Under the pieces are notes generated by a model. It did not search any database. It saw only the letters and a program-made list of their open reading frames with translations, and was not told the DNA's origin. A program made the position numbers and the translations under genes. A DNA stretch of 64,000 nt from positions 1 through 64,000 of the forward strand of contig NZ_FXYF01000012.1 in NCBI RefSeq assembly GCF_900184945.1, written 5' to 3'. The DNA comes from Antarctobacter aquimaris (lineage in GTDB: Bacteria; Pseudomonadota; Alphaproteobacteria; Rhodobacterales; Rhodobacteraceae). The stretch's first letter is position 1. The number at the start of each line of letters is the position of its first letter. Of the stretch, positions 9,127-17,337 are shown in pieces.

Positions 9127-9966
9127 TCAGCGGTTGGCGATGCCCCACATGGCAAAGAGGTACTTGCGCACGGCAAAGATGAAGATCAGCGCCGGCACGA
9201 CGAGGATGAAGCCGCCCGCGAACTTCAGGTGCAGGGGCGCTTCGCCCAGCGTCTGAAGCAGGAACGCGGTCAGCGTCCGGTTTTCGATGGTCAGCACCGC
9301 CGCCGCGAAAACCTCGTTCCACGAGATCACGAAGGCGAAGATCGCGCTGGCGGTGATGCCGGGCAGGATCAGCGGCAGCACCACCTTTGTGAAGGCGGTC
9401 AGCCGCGTGCAGCCCAGCGTCCAGGCCGCCTCTTCCAGCTCGATCGGGATGCCCGAGAAGACCGAGAAGGTGATCAGCACCGCAAAGGGCAGCGCCAGCG
9501 TGGTATGCACCAGCGCCAGGCCAAAGGCCGTGTCGTCAAGGCCGGTGCGGATGAACAGCACGGCGAGCGGCAGCGCCAGCAGCGGCAGCGGAAACGCCCG
9601 GGTGAGCAGGATCAGCAGGCGGAACAACTCCTTGCCGCGAAAGTCGAACCGCGACAGCGCGTACCCGGCCGGCGCGCCGATCGCGATCGACAGCACCATG
9701 GTCATCACCGCGACGATGACCGAGTTCTTCAGCGCCGTCAGCATCCCGGCGAAATTGGCGAAGAAGGTCAGGCTGCCCAGGTCGAAGGCCGGGACAAAGG
9801 ACTTGGGAAAGGCGCTGACCGCTTCGGGGGACGACAGGGTGTTGATCAGCAGGAAGTAGAGCGGCACCAGCACCCAGGCACACAGCAGCACCACGGCGGC
9901 GACATAGACCAGGCGGCCGGTCTTGCGAGCATCCGGGGCCGCGACTTCGGTCGTGACGGCGGTCAT
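9127..9966 (-). CDS. Sugar ABC transporter permease (MalG-like, CUT1)
   Basis: This 279-residue inner-membrane protein has six predicted hydrophobic helices. The EAA loop EEAAWTLGCTRLTAFTKVVLPLILPG, near residue 190, contacts the ATPase. An N-terminal cytoplasmic tail of about 15 residues precedes the first helix (YVAAVVLLCAWVLVPLYFLL). The C-terminal helix ends FIFAVRKYLFAMWGIANR, common in the MalG/ThuG branch. It overlaps the other permease gene by four bases (ATGA) and is followed after 28 bases by the ATPase gene. Confidence 0.92.
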   Translation of the reverse strand: MTAVTTEVAAPDARKTGRLVYVAAVVLLCAWVLVPLYFLLINTLSSPEAVSAFPKSFVPAFDLGSLTFFANFAGMLTALKNSVIVAVMTMVLSIAIGAPAGYALSRFDFRGKELFRLLILLTRAFPLPLLALPLAVLFIRTGLDDTAFGLALVHTTLALPFAVLITFSVFSGIPIELEEAAWTLGCTRLTAFTKVVLPLILPGITASAIFAFVISWNEVFAAAVLTIENRTLTAFLLQTLGEAPLHLKFAGGFILVVPALIFIFAVRKYLFAMWGIANR

Positions 9967-10808
9967 ATCGTGGCTCCTTTCGGGACGCGCAGGGCGCGCA
10001 GGATGACAAGGGTGAAGGCAATCGAGATGCCGAGCACGATCAGCGCCAGCGCGGCGGCTCCGTTCGAATTCTGCAGGTCGAACTGGTAGGAATAGATTTC
10101 ACCCATGAGGACCGGGTAGAGCGTGCCGCCCAGCGCCGCGACGACGGCGAAGACCTCGAAGGCCAGCACCACGCGCAGGATCAGCGCGGTCTGCAGCGAG
10201 GGCCGCAGCAGCGGCAGGGTGATCCGGAGGAATTGCTTCCACCGCGAGGCGCCAAAGACCTCGGCCGCTTCGTAGTATTCCTTGGGGATCAGGCCGATCC
10301 CCGCGACGATGATCACCAGCATGATCGCCGTGGCGCGCCAGATCTCGGCCAGGGCGATGGCGACGAAGACCAGCATCGGGTTCTGGTAGCTCAGCAGGCT
10401 CATCGGTTGTTCGACCAGGCCAAGCCCGTGCATCATCGAGTTCAGAAAGCCGGACTGTTCGAAGATCGCCAGCCAGATGATGCCGGCGGCCAGGTCGGAG
10501 ATGCCCAGCGGGATCGTCCAGATGTACAGCACCATGTCGCGGCCCTTCTGCATCCGGGTGACCATCGTGGCCATCAACAGCGACAGGGCCAGCTGGACCG
10601 GGACGACCGCCGCGGCCAGTAGCATGTTGTTCTTGAGCGAGATCGGGAATTTCCAGTGGCTGGTGACTTCCCGGAAATTGTCGAGCGTGAACCCCGCGCC
10701 CTGCGTGAAGGCCTGCTTGGCCACGAGCGCGAAGGGGTAGAGGAAGAAGACACCGAGAAACAAGGTCACAGGCAGGATCAGGACATAGGGCAGCAATCGG
10801 GCGTTCAT
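9963..10808 (-). CDS. Sugar ABC transporter permease (MalF-like, CUT1)
   Basis: This 281-residue inner-membrane permease starts with a single helix (YVLILPVTLFLGVFFLYPFAL) and has an EAA loop YYEAAEVFGASRWKQFLRITLPLL near residue 185. It is shorter than E. coli MalF and like the MalF-type subunits of most CUT1 sugar importers. It should pair with the following permease to form the channel. It is separated from the binding-protein gene by about 98 bases that hold a strong stem-loop, the only sizeable gap inside the operon. Confidence 0.92.
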   Translation of the reverse strand: MNARLLPYVLILPVTLFLGVFFLYPFALVAKQAFTQGAGFTLDNFREVTSHWKFPISLKNNMLLAAAVVPVQLALSLLMATMVTRMQKGRDMVLYIWTIPLGISDLAAGIIWLAIFEQSGFLNSMMHGLGLVEQPMSLLSYQNPMLVFVAIALAEIWRATAIMLVIIVAGIGLIPKEYYEAAEVFGASRWKQFLRITLPLLRPSLQTALILRVVLAFEVFAVVAALGGTLYPVLMGEIYSYQFDLQNSNGAAALALIVLGISIAFTLVILRALRVPKGATI

Positions 10809-10860
10809 CGGATCGCTCCTTCAAGGGCCGCGCGGGCACCGTTGGACAGTCTTGCGACGC

Positions 10861-10885
10861 GGTCCGGGCCGCGAGGGCCCGGACC
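10861..10885 (-). other. Perfect 10-bp stem-loop after the binding-protein gene
   Basis: GGTCCGGGCC, a 5-base loop, then GGCCCGGACC form a perfect hairpin. It begins 21 bases beyond the stop of the binding-protein gene in the leftward transcript. No T-run follows, so it is more likely an mRNA 3'-end stabiliser or partial attenuator than a full terminator. Confidence 0.6.
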
Positions 10886-10906
10886 TGGGTCGGTGACGGG
10901 AGGGGC

Positions 10907-12175
10907 TCACTCGACCGGGCAGGCACCTTCGGACGGGGCGTCGGGTGCCCAGCAGGGCGCGCCGGTGTCTTCCATGATGGCGGCCAGCGTCTTCTTCTGG
11001 TCCTGCAGGACGGACTCGATCGGCTGACCGGCCAGGATGATCCGTTCAAAGGTGTCGACGAACACGCGGTTGAAGTCACCGCCCTTGTCGCCCAGACCCG
11101 ACGGCAGCAGCCCGGGGTTCGCGTCGGCGGCGCTGCTCATCGCGGCGACGGCGGCACCGGCGGCCTTCACGGCGGGCGGCAGGTCCTCCGGCAGGTCGAC
11201 CGCGACCACCGGGAAGAAGCTGGTGGAGCGCAGCGTGGCGATCTGGGTCTCGGGCTGCATCATGTAGGCCACCAGCGCCTTGGCCGCGTCCATGTCGGGT
11301 GCAGTGCGCGGAATGGCGATCCCCGCCAACACCGGCATGAAGCCGCGTCCGGTCGGGCCGGCCGGGGCCGGGAAGGCGACAAAGTCGTCAGGCCGGTCGT
11401 TGAAGGCCTGCGCCAGGCGCGAGGTGTGGTCAAAGACGATCCAGGCGTCGCCCGACAGCAGCTGCTCCTGCATGAACGAGAAGTTGGTCGAGGCCGGGTT
11501 GGTGTGCGCCCAGAGTTCGCGGAACTTTTCCCAGGCGGTCACGGCCTCGGGCGAGGCGAAGGTGCGGACGACGCCATTGGTGTAGGACGGATAGAGGTAG
11601 CCCTGGAAGAAGCGGTGCTTCAGGCCCTTCGGACCGGCGGGAAAGCCGAACTTGGGCTGGCCGGTCGCCTCGTGCACGTTGGCGGCCCAGGCGATCAGCT
11701 GGTCGTAGGTCAGCGCGTTGATGTCGGCGCCTTCGGGCAGGTACTGGAGCGCTTCCTTGTTGGCGGCCATGATGTAGCTGGCCTGCATCCAAGGCAGGTA
11801 CTGCATCGTGTCGGTGCCCAGCATGGCCAGCTTGTTGAACGACGCGCTGGTGGATTTCAGCCCCAGGTCACTGAGGTCAACCAGGTCGTCGGGGTTGAGC
11901 GCCGAGAAGTTGCCGTCCAGCGCACCCAGCACGCCGATCGCGCCGGAACCGGCCTGGAGTTCCGCCTGGAGGCGGGTCAGCCAGGGGCCGTCCTCGTTGG
12001 GCTGGTAATCGACGCTGTCGCCGAAGCCGGAAAGTACCTGCTCGCGCATCGCTTGTGCCTCTTCCACAGGGCGGGCCTGAGTCGACCAGAACAGAACGTC
12101 TGCCTGCGCTGCCGCGGCAGAGCACAGGATGGCGAGACCGGAGACGGCGCCGGCTATTTTCGAATGTAGAGACAT
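10907..12175 (-). CDS. Sugar ABC transporter substrate-binding protein (CUT1)
   Basis: This 422-residue periplasmic binding protein of the MalE/ExtracellularSBP-1 class begins with a Sec signal peptide (MSLHSKIAGAVSGLAILCSA, cleavage probably after AAAQA near residue 25). The mature part shows the usual two-lobed pattern, with WLTRLQAELQAGSGAIGVLG early, IPRTAPDMDAAKALVAYMM later and a C-terminal helical tail. It is the first gene of the leftward operon and is followed by a stem-loop, which would favour excess binding protein over permeases. Divergent transcription from the LacI gene implies control by that regulator. The ligand is unknown from sequence; context suggests a glycosyl-glycerate. 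Confidence 0.88.
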   Translation of the reverse strand: MSLHSKIAGAVSGLAILCSAAAAQADVLFWSTQARPVEEAQAMREQVLSGFGDSVDYQPNEDGPWLTRLQAELQAGSGAIGVLGALDGNFSALNPDDLVDLSDLGLKSTSASFNKLAMLGTDTMQYLPWMQASYIMAANKEALQYLPEGADINALTYDQLIAWAANVHEATGQPKFGFPAGPKGLKHRFFQGYLYPSYTNGVVRTFASPEAVTAWEKFRELWAHTNPASTNFSFMQEQLLSGDAWIVFDHTSRLAQAFNDRPDDFVAFPAPAGPTGRGFMPVLAGIAIPRTAPDMDAAKALVAYMMQPETQIATLRSTSFFPVVAVDLPEDLPPAVKAAGAAVAAMSSAADANPGLLPSGLGDKGGDFNRVFVDTFERIILAGQPIESVLQDQKKTLAAIMEDTGAPCWAPDAPSEGACPVE

Positions 12176-12340
12176 GGGGTCCTCCCAGAAGATGACGTTT
12201 GTGGCCGGCCTCCCTGCCGGCGCCAGATGGAGACTCCGCCGCCGCCCCCGTGATGATCGGAAAGCGTGGACTTCGTCGGATCGGGGACACCCGGCCGCGA
12301 TCTGACCCGCGGCGAATCCTCCCTGACTGCGATCCAGTTT

Positions 12341-12356
12341 GATATAACGATATATC
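12341..12356. promoter_or_regulatory. AT-rich palindrome, candidate LacI-family operator
   Basis: GATATA-ACGA-TATATC is a perfect 6-bp inverted repeat, 166 bases upstream of the binding-protein start and 124 bases upstream of the lacI-type gene. It is strikingly AT-rich in a GC-rich region. The 304-base divergent gap (12176-12479) holds this site and a second repeat at 12459-12480 and nothing else recognisable. Assignment to the LacI regulator is inference. Confidence 0.5.
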
Positions 12357-12458
12357 TTCTGTCAATCAGATTTCTTCGCGCCAAACGCCGCCATTGGCCA
12401 CGAATATAGCCCCGGTCGGACGGTCTTCTTGATTTTCTGGTCTGGGCGGGGCAGTTTG

Positions 12459-12480
12459 TGACTAATCGTTCTATCAGTCA
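12459..12480. promoter_or_regulatory. Inverted repeat overlapping the regulator's start codon
   Basis: TGACTAAT-CGTTCT-ATCAGTCA has 8-bp arms with one mismatch and ends on the A of the first possible ATG of the lacI-type gene. Its position fits an autoregulatory operator. It differs in sequence from the palindrome at 12341, so at most one of the two may be the true LacI site. Confidence 0.4.
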
Positions 12481-13526
12481 TGGGGCAGGGGATGTCGGGC
12501 AAACCCACGTTGGCCACGGTCGCCAAGGAAGCCGGCGTGTCGATCCCGACCGTCAGCCAGGTCCTGCGTGGCACCGGCCGGATATCCGAACAGACACGGG
12601 ACAAGGTGCTCGAGGCGGCACGAAAGCTTCACTACGTGCCCGACTCGCGCGCCGCGGCGATGCGGTCCGGCGAAAACCGCGAGATCGGCTTTGTCATCAA
12701 CCAGCTGCTCAACCCGTTCAACGCCGAGGTCGTCAGCGGTGTCGTCGACCTTCTGGAGGCCGAAGGCTACATGGTCTCCATCGTCGACACGCGCGACGAC
12801 GCAGCGCGCCAGGACCGCCAGTTGCAGGCGTTCATCCGGCACGGCCGCGGCGGTCTTCTCTGGGTGCCCGCGATGAACACGCCGGACGCGACCTTTGACC
12901 TGCTCGCCACGCACGGAATCCCGACCGTCACCTTTCTGCGCCACGTGCGGCGCGATCTTGATCATGTCGGGATCCGCAACGCCGAGGCGACGGCCACCGC
13001 GACCGCCTATCTCGCCGACCTCGGACACCGGCACATCGCCTATCTCGGCGGCACGGACATGACGGTTGTTCGCAAGGAACGGATCGACGGATACCGGACT
13101 GCGCTGGCCGAACGGAACCTTGGCCCCGGTCTCGTCTGGGATTCCGAGGACAACAAGCTGGCAGGTCTCGATGCCATGACCGCCCTGCTGCGCGCCCATC
13201 CGGAGATCACCGCCGTTGTCTGCAACGGCGACATGGTGGCCTTGGGCGCCAGCCTGGCACTGACGCGCCTTGGGCTACAGCCGGGCCGCGACGTGTCGGT
13301 GATCGGCTTCGACGACATCCAGGACGCCGCCGTCGCCACCCCGCCGTTGACGACGATGTCCGTTTCGCCTCGGAAACTCGGTCGCAAGCTGGCAAGGACG
13401 CTCCTTGACAGGATCGAGGACCCGGACATGCCGCCAACGGTATCAGAACTGAGCGCTGAACTCGTGGTTCGGGAAACGACAGGGCCTGCCCTCTTCACCC
13501 CCCCAAGAGAAACCACTGGCCGCTGA
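12480..13526 (+). CDS. LacI-family transcriptional regulator
   Basis: This 348-residue regulator has an N-terminal LacI helix-turn-helix (ATVAKEAGVSIPTVSQVLRG), a hinge region with LHYVPDSRAAAMRSG, and a periplasmic-binding-protein-like effector domain (IGFVINQLLNPFNAEVVSG, GIPTVTFLRH, HRHIAYLGG, VSVIGFDDIQDAAVATPPLTT). ATG at 12480 is given as the start. The ATG at 12492 is an alternative, with GGGG at 12482-12485 as a possible ribosome site and MSGKPTLATVAKEAG as N-terminus. It is divergent from the ABC/glycosidase operon and is its likely repressor, with the transported glycoside or a breakdown product as inducer (inference). Confidence 0.92.
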   Translation: MGQGMSGKPTLATVAKEAGVSIPTVSQVLRGTGRISEQTRDKVLEAARKLHYVPDSRAAAMRSGENREIGFVINQLLNPFNAEVVSGVVDLLEAEGYMVSIVDTRDDAARQDRQLQAFIRHGRGGLLWVPAMNTPDATFDLLATHGIPTVTFLRHVRRDLDHVGIRNAEATATATAYLADLGHRHIAYLGGTDMTVVRKERIDGYRTALAERNLGPGLVWDSEDNKLAGLDAMTALLRAHPEITAVVCNGDMVALGASLALTRLGLQPGRDVSVIGFDDIQDAAVATPPLTTMSVSPRKLGRKLARTLLDRIEDPDMPPTVSELSAELVVRETTGPALFTPPRETTGR

Positions 13527-13840
13527 GGCAACCATCGAGATGGATATCGTGTTCCGCCGTTGACGCAGCACCTCAATTGCAGAGAACGTTCGGTCCTGGT
13601 CCCGTTCCCGCCCGAAGCAGCACGGTTCAAAAACGATGATAGCTCGAATAGTGCGATCACGGCGCACCAACTTCATGATGGGAAACGCCGGTTCGCGTCA
13701 CAGCCATCGGGTGTGTGCCCCAATTGACCCTTGGGCGGCGTTACGCGCAGCTGTCATCGGACGACGGGCCATCGCTGATGGATCAGCTTGGGCCGGCAGG
13801 CGCCGCCTCGCGGCGCGACGGCGGTTTCGTTGGCCCGGTC
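13527..13840. other. Gene-less stretch between convergent genes
   Basis: The 314 bases between the lacI-type gene and the convergent multicopper oxidase contain no supported gene. A GC-rich imperfect inverted repeat (CCGCC ... GGCGG) near 13804-13823 lies just past the oxidase stop and could be a terminator hairpin, but no T-run follows. Confidence 0.4.
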
Positions 13841-15835
13841 TCAGTGGTTGCCGTGGGCTGCCGAGTGGCCCTGGGGCAAGACGATCTCGATGTTCTGCAT
13901 CATTCCCTGATCCTCGTGATCCAGGATGTGGCAGTGCAGCACGAACTCCCCGATGTAGCGCCGATACTGGGTGCGCACGCGCATGGTGTAGCGCGCCGGT
14001 GTGCCGTCGGGCATGGCGCCCGCGTTCTTGACCCAGAGCGTGTCCTTCCAGACCCCCTTGAGCCCGGCGAATTGCGGATCAGGCGCCTCGCCCGGCTGCG
14101 TGCAGCAATCGTCGACCGCGCCCGCTGCGCTGACGTCCCTGCCGTTGGGGTCGAGGATTTCGAGGATCTGGAACGGGTTGACGTGGATGTGGAACGGGTG
14201 GCTCACGAAATCCGAGGTCAGCGTCCAGTCTTCGACCGCGCCAAGTGGCAGTTGGCGGTCGATGCGGCCCGGTTCGTAGGGCTTGCCGTCGATCATGAAG
14301 AGGAGAGGCGACTGCGAGGTGTCGATGAAGAAGGTCAGGTGCTGCTCGCCGATCTCGGTCGTTTCCGGCGAAAGCCCGGCGAGGCTGTGGTGCGGCACGA
14401 AACGGGCCAGTGACAACCCGTTCTCCAGATCGGCGACGACGGTGTCGACCATGTCGGCCGGCATGTTGATCCGGGCCGCCGCGGCCAGTTCCGCGGTCAG
14501 GTGGGCGTCGGCGTCGAAATCCGGGATCGGCGCGCCCTCGACCTCGATGAAGCCCAGCAGCTTGCGCGCCTGTGCGGCGCCGTCAACGGCCGCCGAGGCC
14601 GCGATCCGTTCGTCGATGGCGCAGTAGGTGCCGGGTGTGTCAAAGACCACCAGCGCGTCCCAGCGATAGCCGGGCTGAAAAACCGCATCCGTCGTGCGCA
14701 TGGCCCGGCCGGTCGTCAGCCCATCGGCCGCGATCAGGTGAAAATCGACCGGCTCGCCGGTGCAGTGCTGACCGATGTAGCTGTCGGAATCGGTCAGGCT
14801 CATGTCGTCGATCTGCGGCGCGTTCTCGTCGCGCTTGAGGAATTGCAGGCGGATCGTGTCACGCACGCCGGCGTGGATCATCCGCAAGCGTTCGATCTCG
14901 CCGGTGCGCATTTCGGCCAGCGTCGGCAGGACATGCCCGTTGATGCTGGTGAACCGTCCGGACTTGTCCCAACTGCCCGGGCCGAACTGGTCATAGCTCT
15001 CGATGGTGCCGACGCTGCCGCGCGGGCAGATCCAGCGCCCGGTGTCAGGGTCGGTGCGGATCTGCGAATTGCCGTTTGCGTCCGTGTAGGTGCAGGCATA
15101 GGGCACCTGCAGGAACACCATAAGCCGCTCGCGGAAGGGCTGGGTTTCGGTCGGGCGCAACAGGACGTCGATGTCACCGTTGGACTCGGGCGTGGGGGCG
15201 CGGTCACCCGTCAGCACCAGGGCGCCGGCCATGCCGCTGCCCACCTGCAACGCGGTCGATCCGTGACGGTGCGGGTGATACCAGAACGTGCCTGCCGGAT
15301 GGTCGGGCGGGATGTTGTATTCGTACTCGAACGTGACGCCCGGGCTGATCGACAGCAGCACGTTGTCGCTGTTGCCCGTAGGGTTCACCCACAGGCCGTG
15401 GCTGTGCAGGTTGGTGGTGTTGAAACAGTGCGGGATGTTCGGAGAGCGGTCCCAGTTGTCGCAGAGCAGGTCCTCGGGCAGCCGGTTGTCCAGCCTCACG
15501 CGCACGGTGTCACCTGGCCGGGCATAGATGCTTGGCCCGACATAGGGCGCCTTTGGGTCAATCCCGTCGCCGGTGTATCCGCGCAGCCGCACCTGGTCGT
15601 ACCGACGTTCGACGGGGTCCCAGATCTGGTTGGTCACGTATTCGATGCCCAGATCAAAGACCACCTCGCCGGATGCGGGTGCCAGCGCGGTCAGCCGCGA
15701 CAGCGCGTCGTCTCCCGTCTCGGCCGCAAGTCGCGGGGGATCGGCCAGAACCCGCGTGTCGGGTTCCTGTCCCATGACGGGCCAAGCCGCGACGAGGGGA
15801 AGGAAGAGAGAGACCGACAAACGACGTAATGTCAT
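13841..15835 (-). CDS. Multicopper oxidase, exported
   Basis: This 664-residue protein begins at the ATG at 15835 with a signal peptide (MTLRRLSVSLFLPLVAAWPV, then MGQE), so it works outside the cytoplasm. All four copper-ligand motifs are present: HSHGLW near 141, WYHPHRHG near 184, HPFHIHVNPF near 546 and HCHILDHEDQGMM near 633. In the last motif a methionine stands in the axial position of the type-1 copper. An insertion with LLCDNWDRSPNIPHCFNTTN precedes the first motif. Such oxidases couple one-electron oxidation of phenols or metal ions to reduction of oxygen to water; the substrate is not evident. An AAGGAC ribosome site lies about 10 bases before the chosen ATG, and the longer open frame upstream lacks family similarity. 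No neighbour suggests a partner. Confidence 0.9.
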   Translation of the reverse strand: MTLRRLSVSLFLPLVAAWPVMGQEPDTRVLADPPRLAAETGDDALSRLTALAPASGEVVFDLGIEYVTNQIWDPVERRYDQVRLRGYTGDGIDPKAPYVGPSIYARPGDTVRVRLDNRLPEDLLCDNWDRSPNIPHCFNTTNLHSHGLWVNPTGNSDNVLLSISPGVTFEYEYNIPPDHPAGTFWYHPHRHGSTALQVGSGMAGALVLTGDRAPTPESNGDIDVLLRPTETQPFRERLMVFLQVPYACTYTDANGNSQIRTDPDTGRWICPRGSVGTIESYDQFGPGSWDKSGRFTSINGHVLPTLAEMRTGEIERLRMIHAGVRDTIRLQFLKRDENAPQIDDMSLTDSDSYIGQHCTGEPVDFHLIAADGLTTGRAMRTTDAVFQPGYRWDALVVFDTPGTYCAIDERIAASAAVDGAAQARKLLGFIEVEGAPIPDFDADAHLTAELAAAARINMPADMVDTVVADLENGLSLARFVPHHSLAGLSPETTEIGEQHLTFFIDTSQSPLLFMIDGKPYEPGRIDRQLPLGAVEDWTLTSDFVSHPFHIHVNPFQILEILDPNGRDVSAAGAVDDCCTQPGEAPDPQFAGLKGVWKDTLWVKNAGAMPDGTPARYTMRVRTQYRRYIGEFVLHCHILDHEDQGMMQNIEIVLPQGHSAAHGNH

Positions 15836-16327
15836 GGCAAAGATGTCCTTCTGGAATTGCGGTCGACCGAACGTCGAAAGACGGTACCACGCTGGCGCGA
15901 GCCACCAAAACGATTCCTCACCTATTGCATGTGCGGATCCGCGCCCATTTCTCCCTCTGATCGCAAGCCTTGCAGCGTTGGCCCAGGCGGAACGGACGAG
16001 TGGGCGGGGGAGACGCCAAGGGCGCGCAGCGGACTGTCGGCGCTTGGCCGTGCTTGCCGCCTCGGTCGGGCACCGCGACCTGCGGCCCGACCAAGACGGT
16101 GAACCTTGGCAGCAGGACACACCGACCGCGACAGTTCGATGACGCTGCGAACGCTCAGGATCACTCGGGGGTTTGTCAGACTCGGAGGGTCGAGGGATGG
16201 CCCCGATCCGGACATCGGGCATGTCGCAGAGGCCAACGAGAGGCTCGACCGCAGCCTGTCGCCATTCGGTCGACTTGGGGAACCAGGGCGAAAGCCACTG
16301 GCGCCCGATACGCCGGTGGCATTGCTC
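15836..16327. other. Gene-less stretch (492 bases)
   Basis: Open frames exist on both strands here but none has a signal, motif or family resemblance, and codon use looks like read-through of GC-rich DNA. The promoter of the multicopper oxidase should lie near its right-hand start at 15835. Nothing else was seen. Confidence 0.4.
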
Positions 16328-17311
16328 TCAGTGCCTGAACTGCGCGACGTTTTCGGCGGTGATCCGCATCACGCCGGTCTGAATGGTGGTCGGCAGCGGG
16401 TTGGCTCCGGTCTCCTGCCAGCCCGGGACGGCCTGAATCGCGCCGGTGTTCAGCCAGTGCAGCAGGTGGACGGCGGTCATCGCCTCGGCAAAGGACTTTT
16501 GTGCCACGGCCCCGTGAATCGTGCCGTCCTCGATATAGGGCAGCATGTCGTCGTTGCGGTCCATGGCGACGATCTTGACCTCGCCCTTGCGGCCTGCCTC
16601 GGTCACCGCGATGGCCGCGCCCTTGCCGCTGTCCCCATCGGTTCCGCCGATGCCCACCACATCGGGATTCGCCAGCAACGCCTGCGCATAGGCCGTCGGC
16701 GCGTAGGACGGGTCAGCCTTGTCGTTGATGACGTCGACGACCTCGATGTCGGGAGCATTCTCGGCAAACCACGCCTTGTAGCCTTCGACGCGCTCAAGCA
16801 CCGGCGGCGCGGGGAATGTCCCCAGCAGCACCTTGCCCTTGCCGCCAATGGCTTCGGCCAGCATCTGCGCCCCGACCTTTCCCGCCTCGAAGTTCGAGAT
16901 GCCGAGATGGGTGACACGGGCCGATTCCGGCGCATCGCCGATGATCATCGCGACCGGGATGCCCGCCTCGGCGGCCCGGTTGATGCCGGGCACCAGAGCG
17001 CCGACGTCGCCCGGGAAGATCAGGATGCCGGCCGGGCGACGGGCGATCAGTTCGTCCAGCTGGCGCGCCTGCGCGGCTGTGTCAAAGTCGAGCGGGCCGG
17101 TAAAGGTGGTCTTGACCCCTAGCGCCTGGGAGGCGGCCTTCAGCCCCAGCCGGTGGTCGGCCCAGAACGGAACCTGGGTCACGACGGACAGAAACACGTA
17201 TTCCATGTCCGAAGATTGCGCCGTGGCGGCAGCCGACAGAAACGGCAGCCCGGCCGCGCCCATGGCCCCGGCCAAAAGAGCCTGGCGTCTGTTGAGATTG
17301 AGTTCCGTCAT
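16328..17311 (-). CDS. Sugar ABC transporter substrate-binding protein (RbsB-like, CUT2), copy 1
   Basis: This 327-residue periplasmic-binding-protein type 1 family member has an arginine-pair leader (NLNRRQALLAGAMGAAG, then FLSAAATAQ) that may be a Tat or Sec signal. The mature part starts VFLSVVTQVPFWADHRLG and continues with IARRPAGILIFPGD, GIPVAMIIGDAPES, ADPSYAPTAYAQALLANPD and GTDGDSGKGAAIAVTEAG, the usual sugar-pocket segments. It is the last gene of the leftward GntR-ATPase-permease-SBP operon. A second, different CUT2 binding protein is encoded in the divergent operon at 21535, so this locus imports at least two ligands or one ligand by two routes. Confidence 0.88.
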   Translation of the reverse strand: MTELNLNRRQALLAGAMGAAGLPFLSAAATAQSSDMEYVFLSVVTQVPFWADHRLGLKAASQALGVKTTFTGPLDFDTAAQARQLDELIARRPAGILIFPGDVGALVPGINRAAEAGIPVAMIIGDAPESARVTHLGISNFEAGKVGAQMLAEAIGGKGKVLLGTFPAPPVLERVEGYKAWFAENAPDIEVVDVINDKADPSYAPTAYAQALLANPDVVGIGGTDGDSGKGAAIAVTEAGRKGEVKIVAMDRNDDMLPYIEDGTIHGAVAQKSFAEAMTAVHLLHWLNTGAIQAVPGWQETGANPLPTTIQTGVMRITAENVAQFRH

Positions 17312-17337
17312 GGGTGTCCTCCCTGGGATGTGACGGT

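Noticed and set aside
7041-9182. 713-residue plus-strand open frame
   Set aside because: It is antisense to the GH63 and ABC ATPase genes, and its composition is that of reverse-complemented GC-rich coding DNA.
15836-16222. 129-residue N-terminal extension of the multicopper oxidase
   Set aside because: The signal peptide and ribosome site lie at 15835; the extension is arginine/serine-rich read-through without family similarity.
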